DNA of 64,000 bases, taken from Ceratodon purpureus (taxonomy: Eukaryota; Streptophyta; Bryopsida; Pseudoditrichales; Ditrichaceae). Shown here one piece after another: positions 21,849 to 32,100 of this stretch. The stretch covers positions 12,958,430-13,022,429 of the forward strand of contig CM026427.1 of the NCBI GenBank assembly GCA_014871385.1, given 5' to 3'. The notes below the pieces were generated by a model that saw nothing but the letters and a program-made list of their open reading frames with translations, had not been told where the DNA came from and made no database searches. Both the position numbers and the translations under genes were made by a program. Position 1 is the stretch's first letter. Every line of letters starts with the position of its first letter.

Positions 21849-24800
21849 ATGGGGATGGTCTGTCTGTACGCCCAAGGCATGGGCATCCCTCTTAGGTTTC
21901 GCGTAGATGACGATGGTCTAGCTACGGTGTCCTCTCTTCGCCTCAGTCTCAGATTCCATTTCCGTGAGGATTCCATCAGTATAGAGGAGGAGATCTTTGA
22001 TGACGTTACTGCCGAGGTTACCCACACCCTCGGGCAACCATCAGTGAGAGATGAGAACAACATACTGCAGTGGAGACTCCTCCCTGGATCCTACAGAGTC
22101 TATGGTCTTACTGATTCTCTGATGGCTGCATCCACTGAGATCCTCACCCCCCGTCGCTCTTCTACTTGCACAATTCAGACTCCCTTACCTCGTGATGTCA
22201 AAGTCAAAGTCGAGCCTGGTACCGAGACTTCAGATGTAGAGAAACCTCCTCCGACCGTCATATCTCTCTCTTCTGATGACGAAGTCAGTCCCGTCAAGTT
22301 GGTGCCTAAGGTCCACGCAGATGCTCCTCCTTCCAATGTGTCTCCTCCATTGTCCCAGGTCACAGTTAGCATTGTTCCGCTCCTTCAAGAGATTGCTAAG
22401 ACGCGTGGGTCCAAAAACATTTTGAAGAAGATAGACTATTCCACTATTAGACACGAGAGAGTAGAGTACTTGCCTGCGAAGTTTGATGGTCCGGTTCTTT
22501 TTGAGTTGCCCCCAGCTGCTGCAGGATCCTCTAAGCTCGCCGCCAAGTCAATGCAGGGAATGGACAAACGATACGACGGACACTTGTGGACCAAGACCAT
22601 CACAACAAACATCAAAAACGACTTCGGACTCTCTTTTCGAAGTTCCACCTGCGTCGGATGGCTGCGTTGCAGCAACCCGGAGTGTGACTTCCTGAAGCGT
22701 GTTCCCAAGATCTTCGAGGTTAACGAGACTGAGTTCGAAGGCTGTACCCTGCAAGCTTTTCTCATGGATCAGCCTCCTCCATCTGACTCCACGCTAGTGT
22801 GCAAGGTATGTAAAGAACCTCCATCATGTGTAGCTACATGCGAGGCTAAGATTTATTATGTTGTGGGCAAACCAAATCAGACTAGAGCTTGTATTCACAT
22901 AGGAACACATGATCATCCAGTGAAAGTTGGAGACTACAGAGACTCTAAAGCAGAGATTAGTAGCTTAATAGAAGAGCAGGTAGAGATGAACAACAAAGCA
23001 ACAAAGAGCGCCGTTGTCCTGGAGGCGAGCAAACTCCTCATCGGCAGCTACCTTCTACAGCCCGAGGATGCACCACCGAGGAAACTGACGATGGAGGAGC
23101 TGGTTCCTGTTCTGGATCGATGCAAAGATATGGCGTCGCCGAACATCCGCAACAAAGTCGCCACCTTCAAAAGATTCAAAAGGTACGGAATCATGGACGG
23201 TATCACCAAGCTCCGTGGAAACAGTCTGTGGGCGTATGTCCAGGAGAATAGGTTTCCTGGTCAGGGATCGATGCGTGACAAAGTCTTCCTCTTCAAGATG
23301 TCGGAGGTTGGGCCGGGAAGTGGTGTCGACTTGGTCAGCCGAATGCAAGCTGGTGGCGACTTGGAGAACGCATGGATCATGTTCGACCATGTAAAACGCG
23401 TCAAAGACTGGTCGACCATGGCGTGCCATGTGTACGACGCCACGTACTGCCGCGTGATGACAATCGCCACTTGCGACATGCAGTCTGAGGACACGGACGC
23501 CCAGCTCGTCTTCTGGAAAAACCTGAACCTGGTCATGGAGATCAATGGCGTTGCAGCGCCGAACTTCAAGGGGTTCATGGCGGATAACGCACAGGCCAAT
23601 TGGAATGCAGTGCGAATCCTTTACGGCAATGGCAACAAAGAGGACCCAATGGAGGACCGGGAGAGGTCGTGCTTGTTCCACTGGACTCAGAACATGGTGG
23701 CGTATACACAGAAGCACTTCCCCGAAGAACTCTGGGAACAGCACAAGAAGATGTGCACTCAGTACAAGAATGCGACCAGCATGGCAGAGGCGGAAACTCT
23801 GTACCACGCGTTGCGAGCATGGTGGGCATCCACCGGGGTCGTTGGCGAAAGCGGGCTCATCAAACTCGATCAGTGGCTGTCATTCTGGCACCACCGCTTC
23901 CGCCAATGGGGGGGATTCATGACCGAGGTATTATCTCTGAACTCTGTTTTGATGTTTTTCATACCGGTTTCCTAGCCCTAACCTACAAAACTCTAATCCG
24001 TGAATCTAATGGCACCTACTGTCAAAATTGCAGAAATTCACGGAAGAAGAACTCACAGAGATGCCCACCTGTAACCTCGCCGAAACAGTTCACAACAAGT
24101 GGCTCCAGGCTTCTGGAAACAACGGGAACGACCTCTACGTTGCTACCGTGGACGATTTCGTTCGGGCTTTTCTTCAAGTTGTTAACTACTACCAATTCCT
24201 CAAAGGTGACGTCGGCGGAACAGGACCGTCCAAGAAGGAACTCAGACTCCGGATGGCTGAACGCAACGCCAAGAAATGGGGAAATCCTACACTGCTCGAT
24301 AAGCCCATGCTCGATATGCCAGGCGCGGATGAGTTCTGCACCCGTCAGCCTATCATGCCAGGAGCGGAAGTCTTCGGTTCACAGAAGCGAAAAGCCGACG
24401 TCCCCATCGGAGCTGACGAGGAGTCTCATCGCCCGGACAAGACAAACTTCTCACGCCCAAGAGGCCCAAGACGTGCCGTCAGGGCTCGCCCTATGCAGAT
24501 GCCCGTCATTGTGGAAGACGACTCCGAACACGACACCGAGGTACAATGTGCGCAACCTCCTGCCCAGGAAGTTGATTCCCCTTTACCTTCACCTGTGAAC
24601 AAGGGCGGCATTCGCCATGTCAACGCGGTTGAAGAAACCAAGGTGGACGTGAAGGAGTGGCACATTTCAAGACTTCACAAACTTTCTGCGAAGTGCTGCT
24701 GGGCCCAGAGAGCTGAAACGAAGAAGAAGTGCACTGAGAGAATTGTGAGGGGGCCCCTTTGCACAGCTGCACCGACCTACACTGGGCTGTGGACTAACTA

Positions 24801-25527
24801 TCGCAGGAACACTGTTGAGAAGACAGAGTTCTTCTTCTGCTCCGACGATATTGAGCGCTGCGTGAAAGGCTCTAAGCGCAAGTGGGTAGCGCACTACTCA
24901 AAGGACCAGGAATTCCCCTCCATTCCAGAGGTCTGGCCAGTGAAACTAGGTACTAACCTAAAACTGACTGAGATTCTTGCCCTCGAAGCAGCAGGCTTTC
25001 AACTTCCGCCTAAAAAGCCGGTCTCCCCAAGACGCCTCTTCTCCTCTGCCCCGCCCCCTGCGAATCTCAACTCGGTGCCAGTCCCTGCAGACGCTGACCG
25101 CTACCCAGGCAAGAGAGATGGCAAGATGGTGAAGCGCACTGCCACTCGTCCCAATCCGGCGCAGCGACTATCCATGGGCTCCTCCGAGTCTCTCAAAGCG
25201 CGCCTCCGTTCCGTCACCATGATACCTGAGCCGGGCCACGGTTGCATCATTGGGCTGGATTCGGGCGTCGCTCCTCACATCACACGTTACCAGATTACCA
25301 TCAGTTCTTACCCTGGTTGCACTTGCCCAGCATTCAAGAAGACGATGACTACGTTCAAAGGCAGGACTCAGTTCACGTATTGTAAGCACCTTTACTACAT
25401 ACTCTTGAAGGTCTGCAACCGTGATCCCGAAGCCGAGCTTTTCATCCATGCGCCTACCTTTAGCTTCAACGAGGTCAAGCTTCTCCTAGAGAGTGGAATC
25501 TTGCGTCACCCCTTGGCGAAGAAGTAG
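21849..25527 (+). CDS. Gene A of element I: MULE transposase with SWIM zinc finger
   Basis: Two exons, 21849-23927 and 24034-25527, joined at GAG|GTATTA and TTGCAG|AAA, give about 1,190 residues. The first ATG in frame (MGMVCLYAQGMG) is chosen because the diverged copy in T aligns from a matching ATG. An N-terminal beta-rich region (1-80) precedes a Ser/acidic linker. Next comes a Cys/His segment with WLRCSNPECDF and GTHDHP, reminiscent of WRKY/GCM or FLYWCH fingers (about 245-365). The MULE catalytic region has Asp 530 (DATYC), Asp 579 (FMADNAQ), the CxxH pattern CLFH (608-611), and a candidate Glu near 647 in AEAET. The SWIM finger is CTC (1122-1124) then CKH (1143-1145). It would cut and join the TIRs in the nucleus. 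It is the only complete transposase in the window and could also mobilise O. Catalytic Glu assignment is tentative. Confidence 0.88.
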
Positions 25528-25781
25528 GTAGCCCTCCTACTTTAGAACTGCCATTTCCACAATGGCCATTTGTCACGTAGTGAATGATTTTAGTAATATA
25601 CCATGTACTAAGTCAGCTATTCAGAAGCTGTATTGACTTTTTCATTATATTAAAGGCTTTGTCGTTCACATTGATTGCATTCTATTTCAATACATTCTAT
25701 CTTGAAGAAGTGCACTATATACCTCGTATCCTCTGACATGTACCCTTTATTACAGCAAACATATACTTGTCATTAGATGTC

Positions 25782-26234
25782 CTAATCTTCGAACCTAACA
25801 CGTTTAGGGTTGCCCACTACACTATCAGCAGGATTGCGAACCTCTGACTGTACTACAGGACAAACTACATTCGCATTCACTTTCGTTCCCACACTTGGAG
25901 CGTGTCCTTGGTATGATCGTTTCAGCAATGGCCCACCTCCCCGCCTCCGATTCACTGATTCCCTGGAATAGGTTCCCCTTGGGATCTTTCCAACCTTGGA
26001 GTATGCATGAGGTTGCAAAGGCACATCTGCGTCCTCCTCCAGCACTCTGATATCATCCGAATTTTCTGAACGTGGAGGGTCAGCTCTTACATCCTGTTGC
26101 ACGTCAACATCCGTTGTCAAAGGACGCCCTTGGCTGTTGGCCATCACCTCTTCTTCGTCCTCCACCTCAACATATGGTTGAAATGGACAAACATCGTCAG
26201 CAAGTGAAACAACAATATCTCTGACGTCTTCCAT
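25782..26234 (-). CDS. Gene B of element I: small nuclear-type protein, unknown
   Basis: An intact 150-residue single-exon frame, convergent with gene A and 254 bp from its stop. It begins MEDVRDIVVSLADDVC and ends KRVRFED. It shares the HAYSKVGKIPRGTYSR core with the O copy and, in looser form, with T. Differences from O are mostly in the acidic middle and near the C-terminus. A TATA-like TATTTAA lies 79 bp upstream on the minus strand (26313-26319). Family and function are not recognised. Its place beside the terminus and its basic C-terminal half fit a nuclear accessory factor of the transposon, which is inference only. Confidence 0.75.
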   Translation of the reverse strand: MEDVRDIVVSLADDVCPFQPYVEVEDEEEVMANSQGRPLTTDVDVQQDVRADPPRSENSDDIRVLEEDADVPLQPHAYSKVGKIPRGTYSRESVNRRRGGGPLLKRSYQGHAPSVGTKVNANVVCPVVQSEVRNPADSVVGNPKRVRFED

Positions 26235-26579
26235 AACTGCTGTCCCGCAGTACGGAAAAGAGCTTCACAAAACACCAACAGAAAAGAGGAAGAGACATTC
26301 CATAATCCTAACTTAAATATCCGTGAAGGAGATGCTTGGCGCCCTTGAATTTCGGCTATTCATTCATTTGAAAGTTGTCATCGTCCTCAACTGAATGGAA
26401 AAGGATGAGGGTTGAGCAGAAGTCATTTAGCATTTAAAATTTAAATGTAATAAAATAAAAGAAAAAAAATATTAATAAAAGCAAAAAGAAGAAAAAAAAA
26501 AAAAACCTTTATAAAAAATGAAATTAAGAAAATAAAAGTAAAAAAAGCAAAAATAAATATTAAGGTTGAAAATAATATG

Positions 26580-27140
26580 AAGGCGACTAAGAAAATGAAA
26601 GAGAAAATAAAATGAAAGAGAAAATAAAATGAAAGAGAAAATAAAACGAAAGAGAAAAGAAAATGAAAGAGAGAATAAAATGAAAAGGAGAATAAAATGA
26701 AAGAGAGAATAAAATGAAAGAGAAAATAAAATGAAAGAGAAAATAAAATGAAAGAGAAAATAAAATGAAAGAGAAAATAAAATGAAAGAGAAAATAAAAT
26801 GAAAGAGAAAATAAAATGAAAGAGAGAATAAAATGAAAGAGACAATAAAATGAAAGAGAAAATAAAATGAAAGAGAAAATAAAATGAAAGAGAGAATAAA
26901 ATGAAAGAGAAAATAAAAGGAAAGAGAAAATAAAATGAAAGAGAAAATAAAATGAAAGAGAGAATAAAATGAAAGAGAAAATAAAATGAAAGAGAAAATA
27001 AAATGAAAGAGAAAATAAAATGAAAGAGAGAATAAAATGAAAGAGAAAATAAAAGGAAAGAGAAAATAAAATGAAAGAGAAAATAAAATGAAAGAGAAAA
27101 TAAAATGAAAGAGAAAAGAAAATGAAAGAGAATTAAAGGA
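26580..27140. repeat. Purine-rich 17-bp tandem repeat near the B-side end of I
   Basis: About 33 copies of GAAAGAGAAAATAAAAT (plus strand) between gene B and the TIR. The long Ser/Phe/Leu frames on the minus strand are a product of this repeat. Element O has only a few degenerate copies at the matching site (1860-1930), so the array expanded in I. Bases 27141-27590 are AT-rich with no gene. Confidence 0.9.
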
Positions 27141-27453
27141 AAGGAAAGATAGATAGAGTAATGGAAGTGAATATGAAGAATAAAAGAAATAAACCATGTA
27201 GACCATGGCGGATGATTTCTAACAATGTTAAGAAAATGTTACGATATTAAATGTTACTTTATCCTTCTTAAGAGCTTTAATACCAATACATTTTATGCGG
27301 TAATTTGCATATAAATTTGAGGAGATAAGGGGAATTAATGTATGCCTAAACTAGTTAGAAGGAGCTGGAGCATAGTAATTGGTGCACGTTAAAAAATTAT
27401 CATAAAAAAAAAGAGAAAACGAACTACAAATTCAATGAAAACACTGTAATTAT

Positions 27454-27470
27454 TCCACGGTTATAGGGTC
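27454..27470 (-). promoter_or_regulatory. Subterminal motif of I, right
   Basis: Inverted copy of GACCCTATAACCGTGGA, about 190 bp inside the right end of I. Its distance matches that at the B side of O. Confidence 0.6.
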
Positions 27471-27589
27471 AATAAAATTACTAAAATTAGTATTTTTCCA
27501 AAAATATACTGGGAATATTCGAATCTTCTAATTTTATATTTTATTTTTAGTAAAAAAAGTGCTATTTTTAGGTTCTGTCCCCCACTCTG

Positions 27590-27661
27590 TGCTCTCCGCT
27601 CTCCAAATCTGCGCTCACCGCTCTCCGCTCTACGCTCTCCGCTCACGTACAAGCTACGTCC
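27590..27661 (-). repeat. Right TIR of element I (B side)
   Basis: Inverted copy of the terminal sequence; inward from 27661 it reads GGACGTAGCTTGTACGTGAG and continues into GAGCGGAGAGC iterations. Confidence 0.88.
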
Positions 27662-27671
27662 GCAAGTACTC
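27662..27671. repeat. Target-site duplication of element I, right copy
   Basis: GCAAGTACTC, identical to 6025-6034; gene A of element O resumes directly after it. Confidence 0.9.
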
Positions 27672-28286
27672 TACTCTCTTGTGTCTAATAGTGGAATAGT
27701 CTATCTTCTTCAAAATGTTTTTGGACCCACGCGTCTTAGCAATCTCTTTAAGGAGCGGAACAATGCTAACTGTGACCTGGGACAATGGAGGAGACACATT
27801 GGAAGGAGGAGCATTTGCGTGGACCTTAGGCACCAACTTGACGGGACTGACTTCGTCATCAGAAGAGAGAGATATGACGGTCGGAGGAGGTTTCTCTACA
27901 TCTGAAGTCTCGGTACCAGGCTCGACTTTGACTTTGACATCACGAGGTAAGGGAGTCTGAATTGTGCAAGTAGAAGAGCGACGGGGGGTGAGGATCTCAG
28001 TGGATGCAGCCATAAGAGAATCAGTAAGACCATAGACTCTATAGGATCCAGGGAGGAGTCTCCACTGCAACATGTTGTTCTCATCTCTCAGTGAAGGTTG
28101 CCCGAGGGTGTGGGTAACCTCGGCAGTAACGTCATCAAAGATCTCCTCCTCTATACTGATGGAATCCTCACGAAAATGGAATCTGAGACTGAGGCGAAGA
28201 GAGGACACCGTAGCTAGACCATCGTCATCTACGCAAAACCTAAGAGGGATGCCCATGCCTTGGTCGTACAGACAGACCATCCCCAT
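27672..28286 (-). pseudogene. Gene A of element O, 5' part (transposase N-terminus)
   Basis: Encodes about the first 205 residues of the O transposase from the ATG at 28286, matching the N-terminus of the intact gene at 21849 nearly residue for residue. The frame is open until it meets element I. On its own it would add only a few I-encoded residues after the break. It carries the N-terminal beta-rich region and the Ser/acidic linker but no catalytic residues. The rest of the gene is at 2971-6034. Confidence 0.88.
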
Positions 28287-29176
28287 ATTCGCAGGCAACT
28301 CAGAGATACTAGAGGAAGAACGGAGAAGAGTGAGTGTACTAGCCAAGCTGTATCGCGAGAGCAAAGTGAGAGGAATGATGCGTCGCTGTTGATCATTTTA
28401 TTCAAATTGGAATGTCCATGTGGACGACTAGGTAATGATTCATTCTGCTACGTAACGAATGTATGATTAAAGAGAGACGGCGCTAACTAATTATGATGTT
28501 GCTTTTTGCAGGCCCATAAATATGTAGTAAGATTTTTAGAATATTGCTTCGCGTATTTCAACGGTGGAGCAGATTCTTTTTTTTATGGGGTGTGATTGGA
28601 TTAAAAAGAGCCGTCTATTCCTTCTGCATTTAAAACAATAAATATATAGAATTTGAATTAATCAAATTCATGCATTAGTTATATATTTATAGGACTAATG
28701 CACGCATATGATTTATTCAAATTCTATATTTTATGCAGTGTTAGGGTTCCTCAATTTTTGCAGGTCTAAGTATATGAGGTCAAGAATTTTAGAACTATAC
28801 TTTGACAATTTGAATCGTGATGCGGATTCTATTTAACATGATGTATTATAAGATTAGAATGAGCCGTCATTTTAATTCTACATTTAAAACAATGATTATA
28901 AAAAGGAGCATGATTAAAGTACTTGATATCAAATCTTTCAATTTAGAGTGCACTTAAATTTATTCCTTATAAATAAAGGTTGATATTTTAAATCTAGCTT
29001 CAATTAAAAATTGTTTTGGATATTCTTAATATAAAGTGGGCAGACAATCTGTCAGTTGTTGAGATTGTATATCAACTTAGGGTTCTAGGAGAATAGTTGT
29101 ACGTAAGAGGTATTTAAGCAGGGAGAGGTTTTCATGAAAGTCTTTTTGTGAGAGAGTCCTTCCTTTGGTTAGACAC
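28287..29176. promoter_or_regulatory. Divergent promoter region between genes A and C (O)
   Basis: An 890-bp AT-rich spacer, about 250 bp longer than in I. The extra length looks like a local duplication: TTTTTGCAGG followed by a TAT..GTA segment occurs near 28503 and again near 28757, each followed by related sequence. TATTTAA at 29111-29117 lies about 60 bp before the gene C ATG, as in I. Confidence 0.5.
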
Positions 29177-32100
29177 ATGAAGCAGAGTGGAGGGCCATCT
29201 CCCTCCACTTATGTTACTCCTAAACAGAGAAGGAAACCTGGAAGCACTGATTTTACAAATAGAAGAGCTAGAAAGAGGAGAGCATCGCGTAAAAAGGTAG
29301 ATTCTAATAGTGACCATTTGAGTGCACCCGTGAAACGGAGAGGAGGAGATCTGCCTGTAGCTTTGAAGTTTTGTAGCCTTCGCAAACTCATTCTCGACTC
29401 TATAGTAGAGGAGAAAGAGGAGTTATTAGAGAACACGGACGACGAGAATCACGAGCAGGAACAGGTTGTACATTTAAGTAGAGGAGCACGTGAGGCCATG
29501 ACGGAGGAATTAGTCTTTAATTGTAGTCAGAAACTAGAGTCTCCGCAACCATCGATTCTCTTCAATGAGTTCTCGACAGGGGAGCCTGAATCTCAATCAG
29601 ATTTGTATTTAAACCCCGAAAAGGTAAGTCTGTATATTCTTTCTAGTACGACGGTGATGTGAATTATTTGTGAAATCTAGTGTTTTTGTAAAACGTTAGT
29701 AATTGAAAAGTTTAAGTAATGAATGTGAGGTGCGTTCTAAGTCTATTTGAGAGGGGCCGCGGTAATTTACATACTCGTCTCATAAGCCTCGTTGGGAAGG
29801 CCGCGGCAGTTGACACACGGGACCATGGATTTGAATGTTTGCTATTTTTACACAGAGCACCGAGAGGATGAGAGGGGTCGGGGATCTATCTGGTGGCTTC
29901 GTTGGTGGAGACTGCATCGAGTTGGAGCACCTGCGTGTAGAAGCGAGACGAGCGAGGCAAGGCATTCTCGACGCAGGAGAAGGAGGGAGAGCAATGGCTG
30001 CGCTGGGAGGAGAGAATGCGGGCGCCCGCGCCGAAGGTGATGTTGAGCAGGTGGCGGAAGTCGGTGCCGTGGATGCAGAGGTGGAGGTCGAGGAGCAGCT
30101 CGCACTGCAGCACGACGACCAGGTCGACGGCAACCTCGAGGACGACCTCGACAACGAAGATGACGACGACGAGGTAAGATACTTTCGGTGTCGGTGTCAA
30201 GTACAATGAAGTGGTACATTCGAATCTTTGTTGATTTCGGCTTGGGTGATTTCGGATGGATTGCTTGCTAAGTGCGCTGGTTTGGTCGGTTGATTGCTTG
30301 TGGGTTTGCTAGGCTTGGTTTGCTGCGAATTGTTGAGAATTCACTTGAGTCCCTCTCCCTCGCGATCACTCCCTGTCCCTCTCCCTGTCCCACTCCCTCG
30401 CGGTCACTCCCTGTCCCTCTCCCTGTCCCACTCCCTCGCGGTCACTCCCTGTCCCTCTCCCTGTCCCACTCCCTCGCGGTCACTCCCTGTCCCACTCCCT
30501 CGCGGTCACTCCCTGTCCCTCTCCCTGTCCCACTCCCTCGCGGTCACTCCCTGTCCCTCTCCCTGTCCCACTCCCTCGCGGTCACTCCCTGTCCCTCTCC
30601 CTGTCCCACTCCCTCGCGGTCACTCCCTGTCCCTCTCCCTGTCCCTCTCCCTGTCCCTCTCCCGCGCCGTCGCTCCCTGTCCCTCTCCCTCTCCCACTCC
30701 CTCGCGGTCAATCCCTGTCCCTCTCCCTCTCCCGCGCGACCACTCCATCTTTCTCTATCTCTCTAGTGTTCTTCTCCCTCACCCTCACTCCCTCTCCCTC
30801 TCCGTCACTCCCTCTCCCTCACTCCCTCTCCTTCTCCCTCTCCCTCACTCCCTGTCCCGCACTCCCTCTCCCTCTCCCTCACTCCCTGTCCCTCATTCCC
30901 TGTCCCTCTCCCTCTCCCTCACTCCCTGTCCCTCTCCCTCTCCCTCACTCCCTGTCCCTCTCCCTCTCCCTCTCCCTCGCCCTCACTCCTTATCCCTCTC
31001 CCTCACTCCCTCTCCCTATGAAATTACTTCTTCATGATCGATAAATTCAAGTTGAGAGTCCTTGGGGAGTGTGGGGAAAGTCATGAGTGTGATTGAATTG
31101 TTGAAAATGAACCAGGGCCGAGAAGGCTCCAAGCCTTCAATGAGGCACAGTTTTTTTTTTTTTTAATTTAATCCAATTGGAATGAGTCGGCACCGTGTCT
31201 GCTTTCGGAGCAGACACGAGTGCCGCGGCCTCATTCAATTTTGTTAATTTTTTTTTTTTTTGCTTTTTATCTTCTTCATTTTCGTTAAATTCAAGTTGGG
31301 AGTCCCTGGGGAGTGTGGGGAAAGTCATGAGTGTGATTGAATTGTTGAAAATGAACCAGGGCCGAGAAGGCTCCAAGCCTTCAATGAGGCACAGTTTTTT
31401 TTTTTTTTAATTTAATCCAATTGGAATGAGTCGGCACCGTGTCTGCTTTCGGAGCAGACACGAGTGCCGCGGCCTCATTCAATTTTGTTTATTTTTTTTT
31501 TTTTGCTTTTAAACTTCTTCATTTTCGTTAAATTCAAGTTGGGAGTCCCTGGGGAGTGTGGGGAAAGTCATGAGTGTGATTGAATTGTTGAAAATGAACC
31601 AGGGCCGAGAAGGCTCCAAGCCTTCAATGAGGCACCGTTTTTTTTTTTTTTAATTTAATCCAATTGGAATGAGTCGGCACCGTGTCTGCTTTCGGAGCAG
31701 ACACGAGTGCCGCGGCCTCATTCAATTTTGTTTATTTTTTTTTTTTTGCTTTTTAACTTCTTCATTTTCGTTAAATTCAAGTTGGGAGTCCCTGGGGAGT
31801 GTGGGGAAAGTCATGAGTGTGATTGAATTGTTGAAAATGAACCAGGGCCGAGAAGGCTCCAAGCCTTCAATGAGGCACAGTTTTTTTTTTTTTTAATTTA
31901 ATCCAATTGGAATGAGTCGGCACCGTGTCTGCTTTCGGAGCAGACACGAGTGCCGCGGCCTCATTCAATTTTGTTTATTTTTTTTTTTTTGCTTTTTATC
32001 TTCTTCATTTTCGTTAAATTCAAGTTGGGAGTCCCTGGGGAGTGTGGGGAAAGTCATGAGTGTGATTGAATTGTTGAAAATGAACCAGGGCCGAGAAGGC

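Larger units (their letters stand above)
6035..27661 (+). mobile_element. Element I: intact giant cargo-carrying MULE nested in gene A of O
   Basis: The 21,627-bp element has TIRs and a perfect 10-bp target duplication. All four genes have open frames: D (6805-7176), C (7691-21212, minus), A (21849-25527) and B (25782-26234, minus). The D-side end starts GGGGAAAGTTCGTACGTGAG, as in O. The B-side end starts GGACGTAGCTTGTACGTGAG. It lies in the opposite orientation to O, so I and the arms of O form large inverted repeats. It is longer than O mainly because its gene C intron array is 7.3 kb. An undamaged transposase, matching TIRs and an undecayed target duplication indicate recent movement and potential autonomy. 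Confidence 0.9.

Noticed and set aside
22436..23829. Minus-strand frames of 68-250 residues opposite gene A
   Set aside because: Antisense shadows of the transposase; matching shadows occur opposite the O copy.
26441..27206. Long Phe/Ser/Leu membrane-like frames
   Set aside because: Pure translation of the 17-bp purine repeat; no other support.
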